From PNAI01 sp035501735 (GTDB lineage: Bacteria; Pseudomonadota; Alphaproteobacteria; Rhizobiales; Xanthobacteraceae): a stretch of DNA of 47,587 nt. Made by a program: the position numbers and the translations under genes. Below, in pieces: positions 25,380 through 34,533 of the stretch (its first letter is position 1; every line of letters starts with the position of its first letter). Location of the stretch: the NCBI GenBank assembly GCA_035501735.1, contig DATJVR010000038.1, forward strand, positions 1 to 47,587, read 5' to 3'. Under the pieces are notes generated by a model. The model ran no database searches, had not been told where the DNA came from, and worked only from the letters and a program-made list of their open reading frames with translations.

Positions 25380-25787
25380 TCACGCGCTGATCGGAGGTCC
25401 CCGCGGTCGGGCAATGGTGTAGTGTGCGAAATGAGGAAGCCGCCAACCTGTCGGCGAAGCGTGCCGCTGACCGTTGCCGGCAATCCAGAATGCAGCGCCG
25501 GATTGCGTCCACGCCAATGCCGCGTCATGGGCGGCGGCGAAGCAGAAGATGCAATGACCGAGGGTATGCCGATCCGGTGCCTCCGACGGCGCATGCTGGC
25601 CGCCTTCGCCGCCACCGAGGCATAGCACATAGCCGCTCGACCCGATGTCCGGGTTGGCGGCGATCTGCGAGCTGACGACGCCGATGAGAAGACTTTGAAG
25701 GACGAAGACGTAGCTGAGGGCAATGACGGCAGCCCGCCGCCAAACATGCCTCGACCCACCCCTGCGCTCGGCCCACCAGCGATCCAT
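25380..25787 (-). CDS. DUF2946 family protein
   Basis: A 135-residue protein with one N-terminal membrane segment (AAVIALSYVFVLQSLLIGVV) and the family-defining histidine/cysteine motif DRHTLGHCIFCFAAAHDAAL. DUF2946 proteins are repeatedly found beside copper and other metal genes, and the His/Cys motif could bind metal. Here it is the first gene of a minus-strand unit with an outer-membrane-like protein, copC and copD, 60 bases before the second gene. The Met at 25787 is used as the start; the ribosome binding site is not clear. Confidence 0.75.
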   Translation of the reverse strand: MDRWWAERRGGSRHVWRRAAVIALSYVFVLQSLLIGVVSSQIAANPDIGSSGYVLCLGGGEGGQHAPSEAPDRHTLGHCIFCFAAAHDAALAWTQSGAAFWIAGNGQRHASPTGWRLPHFAHYTIARPRGPPISA

Positions 25788-25906
25788 AACCCGTGACGAT
25801 ATATGTCACGCGGCGCCTCCGAAAGGGGGCAGGCGGCGGTGCATGGCGAACGGGCGACGGCCTGTCCGGCAATCGCCGTTGCGCGTTCATGGCAGTGAGT
25901 CGTTGG

Positions 25907-26965
25907 TCACGCGGCGTTGGTCGCCGCGCGCTCCGTCGGCGTCAGCTTGAACGTCCGCAGATGCCCGAGCCGCAGCACGTCGATCGAGACCGCCTTGCCG
26001 ATGCGGTTGCGGTCCAGCAGCCGGATCAGATCGTCCGCGCCGGTCACCGGCTCGCCGTCGAGCCGCACCACGAGATCGTGCGACATCAGCCCAGCCTTGT
26101 CGGCCGGCCCGCCCTGTTCGACCGCCGACAGCATGGCGCCGAACTTGTTCTCGATGCTGTTGAAATTCGCGTGCCGCCGCGGCACCGGAATGGTCTGCGC
26201 CGCAACGCCGATATAGGCGCGCCGCACCCGGCCGTGCATGATGATCTCGCTCAGCACATGATTGGCGGTATTGCTCGCGACCGCAAAGCAGATGCCCTGC
26301 GCGCCCATGATCACCGCGGTGTTGATGCCGATCACCTCGCCGCGCGAGGACACCAGCGGCCCGCCCGAATTGCCTGGATTGAGCGCCGCATCGGTCTGGA
26401 TCACGTCCTCGATCATGCGTCCCGAGACCGCGCGCAATGACCGTCCGAGCGCCGAGATCACGCCCGCCGTCACCGTCGACTCGAAGCCGAGCGGATTGCC
26501 GATCGCGATCGCGATTTGACCGCGCCGCAGCAGTTTGGAGTTCCCGAGCGGCGCAAACGCGAGACTCCGTGGCGCATCGGCGCGCAGCAGCGCCAGATCG
26601 GTGTCCGGATCGATGCCGAGAAGCCGCGCCTCGGTCGTGCGTCCTTCGGTGTCGGACAGGCGGATGAGATGCGCGCCGTTGACCACGTGCGCATTGGTCA
26701 GCACCAGTCCGTCAGGCGAAATCACCACGCCCGAGCCGGTGCCGCCGCGGCCGGAATTGCCGCTCTTCTCGCGCGTATCGACCCGCACCACGGCCGGGCC
26801 GACCTTCTCGACGACCGACGACACGGCTTCCGAATAGGCATCGAAATAGGTCCGCTCGTCGTCGCGACCGGTGTTGGCCGGCGTCGCCACGGCGGGAGGG
26901 CTTTGCAGTGTCGTGCTCTCGGCAGGGCTGCCGTCGAGCACATAGGCCAGGGAAGTATGCAGCAT
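25907..26965 (-). CDS. S1C trypsin-like serine protease with PDZ domain (HtrA-like)
   Basis: A 352-residue HtrA/Deg-type protease. The triad is complete: His93 in LTNAHVVNG, Asp123 in DPDTDLALL and Ser200 in NPGNSGGPL. One PDZ domain follows from about residue 255 to the end (YIGVAAQTIPVPRR, then GGPADKAGLMSHDLVVRLDG). The start at 26965 (MLHTSLAYVLDG) is preferred to 27067 because the extra N-terminus looks random. With this start there is no signal peptide or clear membrane anchor, unlike DegP, so it may act in the cytoplasm. It is not in an obvious operon. Confidence 0.88.
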   Translation of the reverse strand: MLHTSLAYVLDGSPAESTTLQSPPAVATPANTGRDDERTYFDAYSEAVSSVVEKVGPAVVRVDTREKSGNSGRGGTGSGVVISPDGLVLTNAHVVNGAHLIRLSDTEGRTTEARLLGIDPDTDLALLRADAPRSLAFAPLGNSKLLRRGQIAIAIGNPLGFESTVTAGVISALGRSLRAVSGRMIEDVIQTDAALNPGNSGGPLVSSRGEVIGINTAVIMGAQGICFAVASNTANHVLSEIIMHGRVRRAYIGVAAQTIPVPRRHANFNSIENKFGAMLSAVEQGGPADKAGLMSHDLVVRLDGEPVTGADDLIRLLDRNRIGKAVSIDVLRLGHLRTFKLTPTERAATNAA

Positions 26966-27136
26966 GTTGTCCACTTGAATGGGGGGAGGGGCTCGACGAT
27001 ATGTGGGATTGGCCCGGGGGGTTTGGAAGGCCCGGCAGCTCCATGCCGGCAACCACCGCCTGTTCAACCTTGCGCCGGCGGAGTATCATTGCATCATTCA
27101 AAATATGCGGCATTCGTGCGGGGCCGAGCGCAACGA

Positions 27137-27457
27137 ATGAAGCGATACGCGTACTTACTGATCGCGTTGCCGATGATTGGCCAGGCGGCCGCGCAGCAAC
27201 CGCAACAACAGCAGCAACTCGCCCGTTGCGTATTTGGCGCCGAAAGCGACTATCCGGACTCGGTTTGGCCCGCGGGCGACCGGCAGACCTATGTTTGGCT
27301 TTGCATGGCCGCCCATGGCTACAAACTGAGCCGAATGAAAAACGGGTGTATGGGATCGGTCTCCGGCGCCGACGCCGTGCTTTACGCGCAGTGTTACGAA
27401 CCGAACGCGCCAGCATCGCCTCTGCCTGACAGCATGGCAACCAGGCTCGGGGAATAG
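27137..27457 (+). CDS. Small secreted hypothetical protein, 106 residues
   Basis: An unrecognised exported protein. The N-terminus MKRYAYLLIALPMIGQAAAQ is a good signal peptide, followed by a glutamine run (QPQQQQQ). The mature part has four cysteines (ARCVFG, WLCMAA, NGCMGS, AQCYEP), enough for two disulfides, and aromatic-rich stretches such as RQTYVWLCMAAHGYKLSRM. The ATG at 27137 gives the signal peptide its normal length; the ribosome binding site is weak. It is divergent from the HtrA-like gene. No function can be named. Confidence 0.6.
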   Translation: MKRYAYLLIALPMIGQAAAQQPQQQQQLARCVFGAESDYPDSVWPAGDRQTYVWLCMAAHGYKLSRMKNGCMGSVSGADAVLYAQCYEPNAPASPLPDSMATRLGE

Positions 27458-27690
27458 CCGGTATCGCTAATCCCGCGTGCCGGCGTTTCGATGTCCATGC
27501 GCTCAATATTTTCACCGAGTGAATAATTTTTCACGTTCGCGCTGAACAGATTTTCATTTTTCGCATCGCAACGATCAATACATCGCGACAATCAGCAACA
27601 TGACGAAACTTTAATTCGCAGGCGCCCCTGTGCGCGCACAATTGACGCCCACATCATTCCCATCATCAACAACGCCCTTGGAGGCAAACA

Positions 27691-28185
27691 ATGTGGAAAG
27701 CAATACTTGCAGGAACAACCGCGCTGACGCTGATCGGCAGTTCTCTGGCTTACGCCCAGGACAATACGCCGGCGCGCGCAGGCGGCGCGACCGAGCAACA
27801 CCATCCGCGCACCGCTGAGGAGAGGGCCGCGTCCACCGACGCGCGCATTTCCGATCTGAAGGCGGACCTGCATCTCTCCGTCGCGCAGGAGAAAAACTGG
27901 TCGGCGTTCGAGGCTGCTCTGCGAGACACGGCCAAGATCCGCGAAGCGCGCTTCGAGCAGTTCCGCAAAGCCCGTGAGGACAACGCCGCACAGCCGCGCG
28001 CCCGCGCCGATTTCAAAGCGGCGGCGGAAGCCGATCAAAAACGGCTCGCTGCAGCGCTCGATCCGCTCTACAAGAGCCTCGACGAGGGCCAGAAGCAGCG
28101 CTTCGCCGCCAAGTTTGACGTCAACGGCGAAGGCCGGCATTTCTGGTTTAAGCGCGAGCGTCATTCCGAGAACGAGAGCCATTGA
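27691..28185 (+). CDS. Spy/CpxP family (LTXXQ) periplasmic protein
   Basis: A 164-residue exported helical protein. A signal peptide (MWKAILAGTTALTLIGSSLA, cleavage near AYA-Q) is followed by a highly charged helical body with the Spy-type repeat LHLSVAQEKNWSAFEAAL and a second ALDPLYKSLDEGQKQRF. Proteins of this group are periplasmic chaperones or metal/stress sensors. The start follows TTGGAGGC by seven bases. Placing it near the copper operon and an HtrA-like protease suggests an envelope-stress neighbourhood, though each is its own unit. A bidirectional terminator follows. Confidence 0.82.
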   Translation: MWKAILAGTTALTLIGSSLAYAQDNTPARAGGATEQHHPRTAEERAASTDARISDLKADLHLSVAQEKNWSAFEAALRDTAKIREARFEQFRKAREDNAAQPRARADFKAAAEADQKRLAAALDPLYKSLDEGQKQRFAAKFDVNGEGRHFWFKRERHSENESH

Positions 28186-28216
28186 CGCGCAGCATTAATC
28201 GCGATCGCTGAACGCC

Positions 28217-28251
28217 AAAAAGCCGCCGGTGTATGCCGGCGGCTTTCGTTT
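28217..28251. terminator. Bidirectional terminator between the Spy-like gene and the TRAP permease
   Basis: GCCGCCGG (28222-28229) pairs perfectly with CCGGCGGC (28236-28243), loop TGTATG, with AAAAA on the left and TTTCGTTTG on the right. It can end transcription from both converging genes. Confidence 0.85.
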
Positions 28252-28264
28252 GACGCGATTTGGG

Positions 28265-30271
28265 TCAGCTCATCGTGCCGAGCGCGCCGCTGCCGGCGGC
28301 CGACGTCTCAAGAGCTTTCGTATCCATCTCGATGACCTCGGGCTCGCCGGCCTCGAGCCTGCGGCGATACACCAGCCAGTAGCCGATGATGATCAGCACC
28401 GGAACGCAGGCCGCCGAGGCGATGGTGTAATCGGGCACGAACAGCGCGACCAACGCAAAGGTCGCAATCACCGCGCGCACCGCATAGTCCACCCACTTCG
28501 TCTCGGAATAGTGCGCCTGGATGCTGAACGAGATGCCGATCGTCGCGATGCCGACCAGCAAGGCCGCGCCGATCTGCTGGAAGCCCGGCTGAACCACCAG
28601 CTCCGGATGCACGAACACGGCCACCATCAGCGTGAACAGCGACACGCAAATCTGCAGCGCACGGTTCAGCACCGAATAGAAATTGGCGTTGGCGATCTTG
28701 GCGGTGACGGCGGCGACCAGCGAGGTCGGGGGCGTGAGCTCGCCGAAGCAGGCGAGGAAGAACGCGAAGAAATGCACCACCCAGGGATTGACGCCGGCCT
28801 GGATCATCGGCGGCGCGATCACGATCGCCACCAGGATATAGGTCGGCGCCGGCGGCAGGCCGGTGCCGAGGATGGCGCCGAAGATGAAGGCCATGACCAC
28901 CATGGCGGCCATGTTGATGCCGGCGGCGTCCACCAGCAGCGCGCCGAGCTTGGTCGGCACGCCGGTGATCACCAGCGCGCCGGTCATGATCGACAGCGTC
29001 GCCAGCAGCAAGGCGAGATCGCAAAGCATGTCCATGTAGGAATCGAGGAAGCTCCGCATCGGAGCGATGAATTTGGCGAAGCTCCATTGCCGCGTGCCCA
29101 ACAGATCGGCCACATGGATGGCGAGCATGATGCTGCCGATCGTGCAGAATACATAGAGCGCGGAGAAGGTCGGCGAGAGGTACCAGATCGCCATCAGTCC
29201 GACCAAGCCGCCGACCGTCGAGGCGAAGGCGATCAGATTGACGATATCGCGCCAGCCAAGCCCGTCGAGTTTGGTGATGACGATGCGGGTGCGGAAGGTA
29301 ATGGCCAACAGATACACCGAAGTGGCGACCGTGGCGTAGTAGATCAGCGCCGGCACCCAGCCGCGCGCCACCACCTCGAAATAATCGACGCCGAGGAATT
29401 CGGCCATCAGGAAGGCGGCGATCCCCATCACCGGCGGCATCAGCTGCCCGCCGAGCGAGGAGGCCGACTCGATCGCCGCCGCGGTCGCGGGGGGAATATT
29501 GGAGGCGATCATCGCCGGGATGGTGGCCGAGCCGATGGTGATGGCGTTAGCGGCGCCGCTGCCGCTCACCATGCCGACGCACATCGAGCCGACCACCGCC
29601 GACTGCGGAATCGCGTGCGGCGACCTGAATGCGACTCGCTTGGTCGCGCGCAGCAGCGATTGGATGCAGCCGAATCCGCGCAGCAGGCTTAACACCAGCA
29701 GGAACGATCCGACGATGGTGAGGGCGATCTGCGGCAGGCTGGAGAAGATACCGGTTGCGATTTCCACGCTGCTCGCCGTGATCACGCGCTGCCAGCTCAT
29801 ACCGGAGTGATAGAACATGCCCGGCACATAGTTGCCGTACACCGCATAGATGATCAGAACGATGTTGAGGATGAACAGCGGCATGTGGCGCTTGCGCGCA
29901 TATTCCATGATCAGCGCCGCCATGACGCCGCCCACGGTGAGGTCGGCGGCGTTCCAGGCGCCGGCGCGCTCGAGCCCGAGCGCCATGTATTCGGTGTTCA
30001 TGTAGTAGGAGCAGTAGAGCGAGAAAGCGCAATACACGAACGCGATCGCGTAATTCCAGCTCGGCGGCAGCGCTGGATAGAAATCGTTGTCGCGCAGCGC
30101 CTGCAGCGTGAACAAAACGAAGATGATCGGGATCAAGGTCATCGCCAAGAGCGTCGGTCCGCCCATGTCGGTCCAGTAGTAGATGAAAATGGACACGAAC
30201 ACTGCGATCGCGACAGCGTAGTAAATGGTATCGAGGACCATGCGCGGTCGTGTGGAAGTAGCGTCGGTCAT
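28265..30271 (-). CDS. TRAP transporter fused permease (TAXI type)
   Basis: A 668-residue inner-membrane protein with the small (DctQ-like) and large (DctM-like) permease parts in one chain. The N-terminal third has about five membrane segments; the large part starts near IVGSFLLVLSLLRGFGCIQS and contains the signature SGSGAANAITIGSATIPAMI and GIAAFLMAEFLGVDYFEV, then the DctM core GTGLPPAPTYILVAIVIAPP. Such fused permeases work with a TAXI binding protein and take up carboxylates driven by an ion gradient. The matching binding protein gene is 85 bases upstream on the same strand, separated by a strong hairpin. Confidence 0.93.
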   Translation of the reverse strand: MTDATSTRPRMVLDTIYYAVAIAVFVSIFIYYWTDMGGPTLLAMTLIPIIFVLFTLQALRDNDFYPALPPSWNYAIAFVYCAFSLYCSYYMNTEYMALGLERAGAWNAADLTVGGVMAALIMEYARKRHMPLFILNIVLIIYAVYGNYVPGMFYHSGMSWQRVITASSVEIATGIFSSLPQIALTIVGSFLLVLSLLRGFGCIQSLLRATKRVAFRSPHAIPQSAVVGSMCVGMVSGSGAANAITIGSATIPAMIASNIPPATAAAIESASSLGGQLMPPVMGIAAFLMAEFLGVDYFEVVARGWVPALIYYATVATSVYLLAITFRTRIVITKLDGLGWRDIVNLIAFASTVGGLVGLMAIWYLSPTFSALYVFCTIGSIMLAIHVADLLGTRQWSFAKFIAPMRSFLDSYMDMLCDLALLLATLSIMTGALVITGVPTKLGALLVDAAGINMAAMVVMAFIFGAILGTGLPPAPTYILVAIVIAPPMIQAGVNPWVVHFFAFFLACFGELTPPTSLVAAVTAKIANANFYSVLNRALQICVSLFTLMVAVFVHPELVVQPGFQQIGAALLVGIATIGISFSIQAHYSETKWVDYAVRAVIATFALVALFVPDYTIASAACVPVLIIIGYWLVYRRRLEAGEPEVIEMDTKALETSAAGSGALGTMS

Positions 30272-30305
30272 GACGGGCCTATGCTAACTGGACCAATCTA
30301 ATAAA

Positions 30306-30329
30306 GGCGGGCGCGTCGCCGCGCCCGCC
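30306..30329 (-). terminator. Intercistronic hairpin between TAXI binding protein and permease
   Basis: A perfect 10-bp GC stem, GGCGGGCGCG (30306-30315) with CGCGCCCGCC (30320-30329), loop TCGC. On the minus strand it is followed by TTTATT. Such partial terminators commonly let the binding protein be made in excess over the permease. Confidence 0.65.
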
Positions 30330-30356
30330 CCGTTTGCATTCACATCGCATGCACGA

Positions 30357-31388
30357 TCACATTGAGGCGATCTTGGAATCCCACTTCGGGTCCCATTTGC
30401 CCTTTTCCTTCAAGAACTTCGCCAGACCGGGATGGATCGGCACGAGATCCGCGGTCTGTGCCAGTGCCTTGACCTGGAAATCAGCCAGCTTGCCGCCGGC
30501 GATCTGCGCGAAGTCGCCGTCGAGCTTGGCCAGTTCGTCGGCATGCTTGTCGATTGTGCTCAGCATCTTGTAGACGTCCTCGGCCGGCATGTTCATGCCG
30601 ATGTCGAAGCCCCAGTAGAACGGCAGCAACGTCAGCTTCTTGACGTGAATGTCCTTCTTGCTGATCTTGTCGGCGTCGACTTCCTCGACGGCGACGTTTT
30701 TCGCTTTCAGCTTGGCGAGCTCATCCGCGCTCGGGTTGAGCCCGGCCCAGTCCACCGCCAGCGAGGCTTCCGTGAGCCACGGCGCCGGCACCACGCCGCC
30801 GGTGTAGTAGACGATCATGCCCTCGATCGTGCCGGAATTGAGCTGCGAGCCGGCATTGGACAGGTCCACCTGCGAATAGATGTGCTTGACGCCGACGTCG
30901 GCCAGCGCGGTCTCGAGATGCAGGCGGGTGTCGAACGGCAACGGTCCGGTGAAGACTTTCTTCCCCGTGAGGTCGCCCCAATTCTTGATCTTGTCGCTGT
31001 TGCTGGCCTTGATGGCGAGTCCGACGTCGAGCGTGAAGATCCACATCGACTGCACCGGCTGGCGCTTCACGCTCGCCTTGAAGCCCTTGAAGCGGCCGGT
31101 GTCCGCGGCAAACTCCCTCAGTGAATCGTCGGAACCGTAGAAGGCGTCGATCTCGTTGGTGGCGAAGCCCTTCACCGTCATCACGGCGCCGGGCATCGGC
31201 AGAACGGTGATGCGATAGTTCGGCATCTCCTTGTTCAGGAAATCGGCCAGCACCACCAGCGCCTTGTGACCGACGGAGCCGACCGGGCCGGTTCCCCAGC
31301 GGATATCCTTGGGTTCGGACCAGGCGGCTGAACTTGCAAGACCGATCGCGGATGCGACGGCGAGTGTCGACAGTAAACGTTTGAGCAT
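30357..31388 (-). CDS. TAXI family TRAP transporter solute-binding protein
   Basis: A 343-residue periplasmic binding protein of the TAXI type, partner of the fused permease downstream. Signal peptide MLKRLLSTLAVASAIGLASS with cleavage near AWS-EP. Family traits include DIRWGTGPVGSVGHKALVVL at the start of the mature chain (the TAXI glycine-rich opening), NEIDAFYGSDDSL, and the GTIEGMIVYYTGGVVPAPWL segment. The ATG at 31388 has GAGGGA seven bases upstream and replaces a longer frame from 31439. The ligand is not known; the neighbouring hydrolase suggests an organic acid or ester. Confidence 0.9.
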   Translation of the reverse strand: MLKRLLSTLAVASAIGLASSAAWSEPKDIRWGTGPVGSVGHKALVVLADFLNKEMPNYRITVLPMPGAVMTVKGFATNEIDAFYGSDDSLREFAADTGRFKGFKASVKRQPVQSMWIFTLDVGLAIKASNSDKIKNWGDLTGKKVFTGPLPFDTRLHLETALADVGVKHIYSQVDLSNAGSQLNSGTIEGMIVYYTGGVVPAPWLTEASLAVDWAGLNPSADELAKLKAKNVAVEEVDADKISKKDIHVKKLTLLPFYWGFDIGMNMPAEDVYKMLSTIDKHADELAKLDGDFAQIAGGKLADFQVKALAQTADLVPIHPGLAKFLKEKGKWDPKWDSKIASM

Positions 31389-31716
31389 GGCGTTTTCCCT
31401 CTGGATGTTCCGGTTATCGACGGTTGACGGACTGTTCATCCGTACGTCCGTTCGCCGCTTTTTTGTCGATAACGATCAGCGCGGCTTCGTCGCCGTGTCA
31501 GGCAGCGAAGCGACAAAAGTCCCCCACCCGCCAAAAAGTCCCACCCCTCTGCCCCTGGCAAGGTTGGGAAACGATCCGTCAATTGGTTTGCATTGGCAAA
31601 GACCAAATTGCCGCACCTGTGTCTGGCGGGGCTCGATTACTCGGTGCAAAATTTTTCATCAGGCGATTTACGTCAGCATCATTGTCCTTTTGCAGCTGAT
31701 GGATCACCGTCGGCTT
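31389..31716. other. Region upstream of the TAXI operon
   Basis: A 328-base space between the stop of the CocE-type gene and the TAXI gene, both on the minus strand. I see no gene in it. It is less GC-rich than the flanks and must hold the TAXI promoter. An imperfect inverted repeat, CAATTGGT near 31580 and ACCAAATTG near 31603, could be a regulatory site. Confidence 0.4.
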
Positions 31717-33390
31717 TCAGCCACCTTTCACCACCGGCAGCCGCATGAGCGAGGCCTGCGCGCCGGCGCAATGGATGGTGTCGGTACCCATCTGCGTCGG
31801 GTGATACGGATGCATGAACACGCCGTCGGTCACCGGTGAATCGGAATTGGCGATCTCCAGCCGGATGCGGTGGCCCTTCTTGAAAACATAAGAGATCGGC
31901 AGCACCTCGATGTCGAGCTCGTAAACCTCGCCCGGCTTTAGCGGCTGCGGATTGGTGTGGGTGTAGAACGGGCGCAGCTTGGTCGAGCGTTTGGCATCCT
32001 TCTCGCGGTGCGACGCCTTCATCCAGCCCTTGGCGACCGGCGTGAAGCCGGGCTGCGTGCCCTGTTTGCGTGCGGTTTCGTCCTGCGGATGCTGGTCGGA
32101 CAGCTTCACGATGAAATGCGTGTCGATCGCGGTCGACGACGCGTGAAGCTTCAGCACGATCGGCCCGGTGACTTCCGTATCACTCGTCATCGGCGCGCTC
32201 GTGAAGGTGAGCACGCGCCGCACCGGATCGGGCCGGCCTTGGCTGTCGTTCGCCACCACGCCGTTGACCCATTCCCAATCGGGATATGAGTAGCTGGTCG
32301 CTTCCTCGTTCGCCGCCGGTTTCTCGGTCGACAGCGCGCCGTCGTTCAGCGACGTCACGCTGCCCGATGGTCCTTTGCGCAAATAGTAGGGCACGTATTG
32401 CGCGCGCGGCAGCGGCCATTCCTTCTCCTCGCGCCAAATATTGGCGCCGCGCACGAAAATTTTCACCGGCGCGCCGTCCATAAAACCGTTGTCGATGCCT
32501 TTGAGATAGTGATCGTAGAACGGCAGGCATTCGCGCTCGTGGAATTCGATCTGGTCGAACATGTGATGCGCTTCGAACGTGTTGCGCGCGCCGGTGACCA
32601 CGAGCTTCTTCGGAGCGCGCAATTCCTCGTAGCCGAGGATATTGCCGCGCAGATGCAGGCCCATCTTGCCCCAATGCCCGATCGACAGCGTGGGCACCTT
32701 GATGTCGGCAAGCCGCCAGTACGGCGAGCGCTCGCGCCAGAATTCGTCGTCGAGCATGTGCTCGGTGAGCGCGCCGGCGAGATCGAACCTCATCGGCGCG
32801 CGCGCCGCCTTGCTCAGGGGGCGCTGGAAATTGTCCGCGCGCAACACCGTGTACCACCATGAGCGATAGCTGCAGAAAATCCCGCCGTGATAATTCGAGC
32901 AGCGATACTGATCGACCAGCCCGTCATAGGGCACGATGCAGGCGAGCCCGGGCGGGTTGAACGTCGCCATCAGCCATTGCGCCATGGCGTAATAGGATTG
33001 CCCGATGCCGCCGATTTTGCCGTTGCACCAGGCCTGCTTCACGATCCATGCGATCACCTCGCAGTAGTCTTCCTGCTCGGCGCGTCCCATGAAGGAGAAT
33101 TCGCCCTCCGAGCAGCCGGAGCCGCGCACGTCCACGTGCACATAGGCGTAGCCTTTGCCGACGTACCATGAGACCGGCCCGGTCTCGCGCCACAGAAACA
33201 GCGGATAGGCCGGCACCTCGTCCATCTCGTATTGATAGGGCGAGGCGGCGAACAGCGTCGGGAAGCGGCCCTCCGCGTCAGGCCGGTACACGCAGAGCGA
33301 AAGCTTCACGCCGTCGCGCATCGCGACCGTAATGCCCTTTTCGACCTTCATCCGGTAGTTCGGCGCTCCCGCCGCATGGCCTTGCGTCAT
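31717..33390 (-). CDS. CocE/NonD family hydrolase
   Basis: A 557-residue alpha/beta hydrolase of the X-Pro dipeptidyl-peptidase/CocE group, which cleaves esters or amides of acyl groups. The nucleophile is Ser132 in GKIGGIGQSYYAMAQWL. The oxyanion segment is the usual VHVDVRGSGCSEGEFSF before it, and the N-terminal VAMRDGVKLSLCVYRP strand is typical. The C-terminal jelly-roll domain (TGPIVLKLHASSTAIDTHFI and GHRIRLEIANSDSP) is present. No signal peptide is seen. It is divergent from the first Bug gene and upstream of the TAXI operon, so it may process a compound brought in by these transporters. Confidence 0.9.
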   Translation of the reverse strand: MTQGHAAGAPNYRMKVEKGITVAMRDGVKLSLCVYRPDAEGRFPTLFAASPYQYEMDEVPAYPLFLWRETGPVSWYVGKGYAYVHVDVRGSGCSEGEFSFMGRAEQEDYCEVIAWIVKQAWCNGKIGGIGQSYYAMAQWLMATFNPPGLACIVPYDGLVDQYRCSNYHGGIFCSYRSWWYTVLRADNFQRPLSKAARAPMRFDLAGALTEHMLDDEFWRERSPYWRLADIKVPTLSIGHWGKMGLHLRGNILGYEELRAPKKLVVTGARNTFEAHHMFDQIEFHERECLPFYDHYLKGIDNGFMDGAPVKIFVRGANIWREEKEWPLPRAQYVPYYLRKGPSGSVTSLNDGALSTEKPAANEEATSYSYPDWEWVNGVVANDSQGRPDPVRRVLTFTSAPMTSDTEVTGPIVLKLHASSTAIDTHFIVKLSDQHPQDETARKQGTQPGFTPVAKGWMKASHREKDAKRSTKLRPFYTHTNPQPLKPGEVYELDIEVLPISYVFKKGHRIRLEIANSDSPVTDGVFMHPYHPTQMGTDTIHCAGAQASLMRLPVVKGG

Positions 33391-33493
33391 GTTGTCTGGA
33401 CCCCCGCAGGACCGTCGCGCCCTGCCTTGCCGCCTCTATTACGCTACGGCATTGTTAGCCGATCAAAGAACAAAAGCCACGACGGAGGAAGCT

Positions 33494-34465
33494 ATGCGCC
33501 GCCTGTGCTACTCGCTCACGCTCCTTGCAACGCTCGCGCCCGCCCTGCCGGCCGCCGCGGAGGATTATCCTTCCAAGCCGATCCGGACGATCGCGTCGCA
33601 AGGACCGGGTGGATTGAGTGATGTGTTCATGCGCGCGCTCGCCGACGAGCTGGGTCCGGCGCTGGGCGGCACGGTCATCGTCGAGAATCGCACCGGCGCG
33701 GCCGGTACGATCGGCGCGCGCGCCTGCGCGGAATCGCCGCCCGACGGCTACACCATCTGCATCTTGCCGCCCGAGCCGCTCGTCACCAATCCGGTGATCG
33801 CCCCCATCGCCGGCTTCGATCCGAACAAAAGCCTCGTTCCGATCACCAAGGCGTTCTATCTGACGCAGGTGTTCGCGGTGAATGCGTCGCTGAAGGTGAA
33901 GACATTCGATCAGCTTGCGGCAGCCGCGAAGGCCAAGCCGAAAACCATGAGCTACATGGCGCCCTCGCTGTCGAAGGTCGCCTTCATGGAATCTTTCAAC
34001 AAGAAGAACGGCACCGATTTCGTACGTGTGCCGTTCAAGGGCGGCGGCGATGCCGTCAACAGCATGCTCTCCGGCACCACGCCGGTCGCGATCTTCGGCA
34101 TCGGCAATCTCATTCAGTTCATTCGCAACGGTCAGATTCTCGGTTTCGCCGTCGACGGCGACAAGCGTTCGCAGCTCGCGCCCGATATTCCGACCTTCCG
34201 CGAGACCGGCTACACCGAGCATATCGCGGCGTCATTCTTCGGCATCTACGCGCCGACCGGCACTCCGAAGCCGATCATCGACAAGTTGAACGCGGCGATC
34301 GTCAAGATCGCCTCCAATCCCGAGTTCCAGAAGCGCCACATGATCCCGCGCGGGCTCGCGCCGGTGCTCGATTCGGCGGATCATTTCGCCAAGGCGCTCG
34401 AGGCCGACCGCGCCGAAGGACTCGCGGTGATCAAAGCCTCTGGCCTCTATCCCGACGTGAAGTAA
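33494..34465 (+). CDS. Bug family tripartite tricarboxylate transporter binding protein
   Basis: A 323-residue periplasmic binding protein of the Bug (TctC-like) type. Signal peptide MRRLCYSLTLLATLAPALPA with cleavage near AAA-ED. The mature part starts DYPSKPIRTIASQGPGGLSD, the Bug opening (YPsKPIrii...gGgsD), and has VIVENRTGAAGTIGARA, SPPDGYTI and the late TGTPKPIIDKLNAAI. The ATG at 33494 follows GGAGG by five bases. No TctA or TctB permease is nearby; orphan Bug proteins are common in Burkholderiales and Bradyrhizobium relatives. It shares about half its residues with the next gene, so the two look like paralogues. Confidence 0.9.
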   Translation: MRRLCYSLTLLATLAPALPAAAEDYPSKPIRTIASQGPGGLSDVFMRALADELGPALGGTVIVENRTGAAGTIGARACAESPPDGYTICILPPEPLVTNPVIAPIAGFDPNKSLVPITKAFYLTQVFAVNASLKVKTFDQLAAAAKAKPKTMSYMAPSLSKVAFMESFNKKNGTDFVRVPFKGGGDAVNSMLSGTTPVAIFGIGNLIQFIRNGQILGFAVDGDKRSQLAPDIPTFRETGYTEHIAASFFGIYAPTGTPKPIIDKLNAAIVKIASNPEFQKRHMIPRGLAPVLDSADHFAKALEADRAEGLAVIKASGLYPDVK

Positions 34466-34533
34466 TATCGCCCGTCGGTTCACGCACCGTCGTCAGCGCG
34501 CGCTGGCGCGTGCGCCATATCTGAAAGGACATC

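Noticed and set aside
28229..29692. A 487-codon open frame opposite the TRAP permease
   Set aside because: The product is an extreme H, R, D, Q-rich sequence that results from reading the complement of a hydrophobic membrane gene; the permease is clear.
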